A stretch of DNA of 5,360 nt from contig NZ_JBCNNF010000456.1 in NCBI RefSeq assembly GCF_039594555.1, positions 1 through 5,360 on the forward strand, written 5' to 3'. Below are positions 4,704 to 5,360 of this stretch, piece after piece. This stretch comes from Inquilinus sp039594555 (lineage in GTDB: Bacteria > Pseudomonadota > Alphaproteobacteria > DSM-16000 > Inquilinaceae). How positions within the stretch are numbered: position 1 is the stretch's first letter; each line of letters opens with the position of its first letter. Both the position numbers and the translations under genes were made by a program. The notes under the pieces were generated by a model that did not search any database, was not told the origin of the DNA, and worked only from the letters and a program-made list of their open reading frames with translations.

Positions 4704-5360
4704 ATGCAGCTCTCGCTCGCCCTCGACGACGATCCGCCCCTGCCCCGCATCCGCGACCGGCTGCTGGCGCGGCTCGGGCCTCGGCGCGACGCCCGGCGCC
4801 GCGACCCGGTCAGCCAGCTGGTCCGCAGCATGCTGGGGTCCAAGACCCGGGACGAGGTGTCGCGGCGCGTATTTCGGGAGCTGCGCCGGCAGTATCCGTC
4901 CTGGGACTGGCTGTGCGAGGAGTCGCCGCGGGCTGTGCTGCGCATCATCTGGCCGGTGAATCTGGCGGATGCGAAGGCCGAGCAGCTGCCCCAGGCGCTG
5001 CGCATGATCGTCGCCTGCACCGGCCGCCTGTCCCTCGACCATCTGGCCGACCTGGACGAGGAGGCGGCGATGCAGTGGCTGCGCCGCCTGCCAGGGGTCG
5101 GATCGAAAATCGCCGCCGCGGTGCTGAATTTCAGCACCCTGCGCAAGCGCGCTTTGGCCCTCGACACGCATCTGCTGCGGCTCGGCGGCCGGCTGGGGCT
5201 GCTGCCGCCCGAGGCGGATTACGACGCCGGCTATGAGCTGTTCATGCGCCAGCTGCCGGAGGCGTGGGACGCCGAGGACCTGGCCGAGCTGCACCGGCTG
5301 ATGAAGCTGCTGGGCCAGACCATCTGCACCGCCCACGCCCCGGCCTGCGGCGCCTGCCCG
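4704..5360 (+). CDS. Endonuclease III-like HhH-GPD DNA glycosylase/AP lyase with iron-sulfur cluster (3' end outside window)
   Basis: The frame is open from the ATG at 4704 to the window edge (219 residues seen). It belongs to the HhH-GPD base-excision repair superfamily, which removes damaged bases and can cut abasic sites. Seen: DPVSQLVRSMLGSKTRDEVS (34-53), the helix-hairpin-helix LPGVGSKIAAAVLNF (129-143) with Lys135 where endonuclease III has its lyase lysine, catalytic Asp154 in ALALDTHLLRL, and the start of the iron-sulfur loop with Cys208, Cys215 and Cys218 (C-X6-C-X2-C). The fourth cysteine should lie just past the window, so only a few tens of residues are probably missing. Both catalytic residues are intact. 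It differs from housekeeping Nth in having Lys47 where LLSAQATD has Gln, and a loop about three residues longer before DAKAEQL, so it is probably a separate subfamily. GGTGA (4694-4698) is the likely ribosome binding site. An in-frame GTG at 4695, overlapping the TfoX stop, is an alternative start. Confidence 0.9.
   Translation, partial: MQLSLALDDDPPLPRIRDRLLARLGPRRDARRRDPVSQLVRSMLGSKTRDEVSRRVFRELRRQYPSWDWLCEESPRAVLRIIWPVNLADAKAEQLPQALRMIVACTGRLSLDHLADLDEEAAMQWLRRLPGVGSKIAAAVLNFSTLRKRALALDTHLLRLGGRLGLLPPEADYDAGYELFMRQLPEAWDAEDLAELHRLMKLLGQTICTAHAPACGACP

Noticed and set aside
4557..5336. Minus-strand open frame of 259 codons
   Set aside because: It is the shadow of the endonuclease III-like gene, whose catalytic and cysteine motifs are unmistakable on the plus strand.
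1..5360. CRISPR array, tRNA or rRNA genes, insertion sequence, phage or toxin-antitoxin genes
   Set aside because: I looked for regularly spaced repeats, RNA gene sequences and transposase or phage-like products and saw none. The window is nearly filled with recognisable chromosomal genes.

Overview
This 5.36 kb window is very GC-rich, tightly packed bacterial chromosome. Codon use is strongly biased to G/C at third positions. The protein families, and a perfect GTTC-N7-GTTC LexA-type box in front of a DNA-repair gene, point to an Alphaproteobacterium. A Rhodospirillales/Azospirillum-like organism is plausible, but the order is inferred from style and not proven. The layout is: ABC permease tail, ABC ATPase, glycerophosphodiester phosphodiesterase and MscS-type channel, all on +; then a palindromic intergenic element; then an inositol-monophosphatase-family gene on -; then a divergent promoter region; then a TfoX-domain gene and an endonuclease III-like gene on +, the latter cut by the window end.

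The left part (1-2034) is the 3' end of an ABC importer operon. The last transmembrane helix of a permease is followed 6 bases later by its PotA/FbpC/UgpC-type ATPase. The ATPase overlaps by 8 bases with a glycerophosphodiester phosphodiesterase. A transporter coupled to a GDPD recalls the ugp operon of enterobacteria (UgpC followed by UgpQ). The simplest reading is uptake and cleavage of a phosphodiester such as a deacylated phospholipid head group. The substrate-binding protein that would settle this lies outside the window.

The middle part (2035-4220) holds an MscS-family channel on + and an IMPase-family phosphatase on -, which converge. The MscS Shine-Dalgarno lies in one arm of a small hairpin. 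The 156-base gap between the two stop codons is almost filled by a 129-base mosaic of four hairpins bounded by 8-bp inverted repeats. This looks like a dispersed palindromic element and may also act as a two-way terminator.

The right part (4221-5360) is the most interesting. A sigma70-like promoter (TTGCCA, 17-base spacer, TAAGAT) has a perfect alphaproteobacterial LexA box filling its spacer. It reads into a short TfoX N-terminal-domain gene, followed 5 bases after its stop by a divergent HhH-GPD iron-sulfur DNA glycosylase/lyase related to endonuclease III. This predicts a two-gene SOS-inducible operon that joins a TfoX-domain protein of unknown role to a base-excision repair enzyme.
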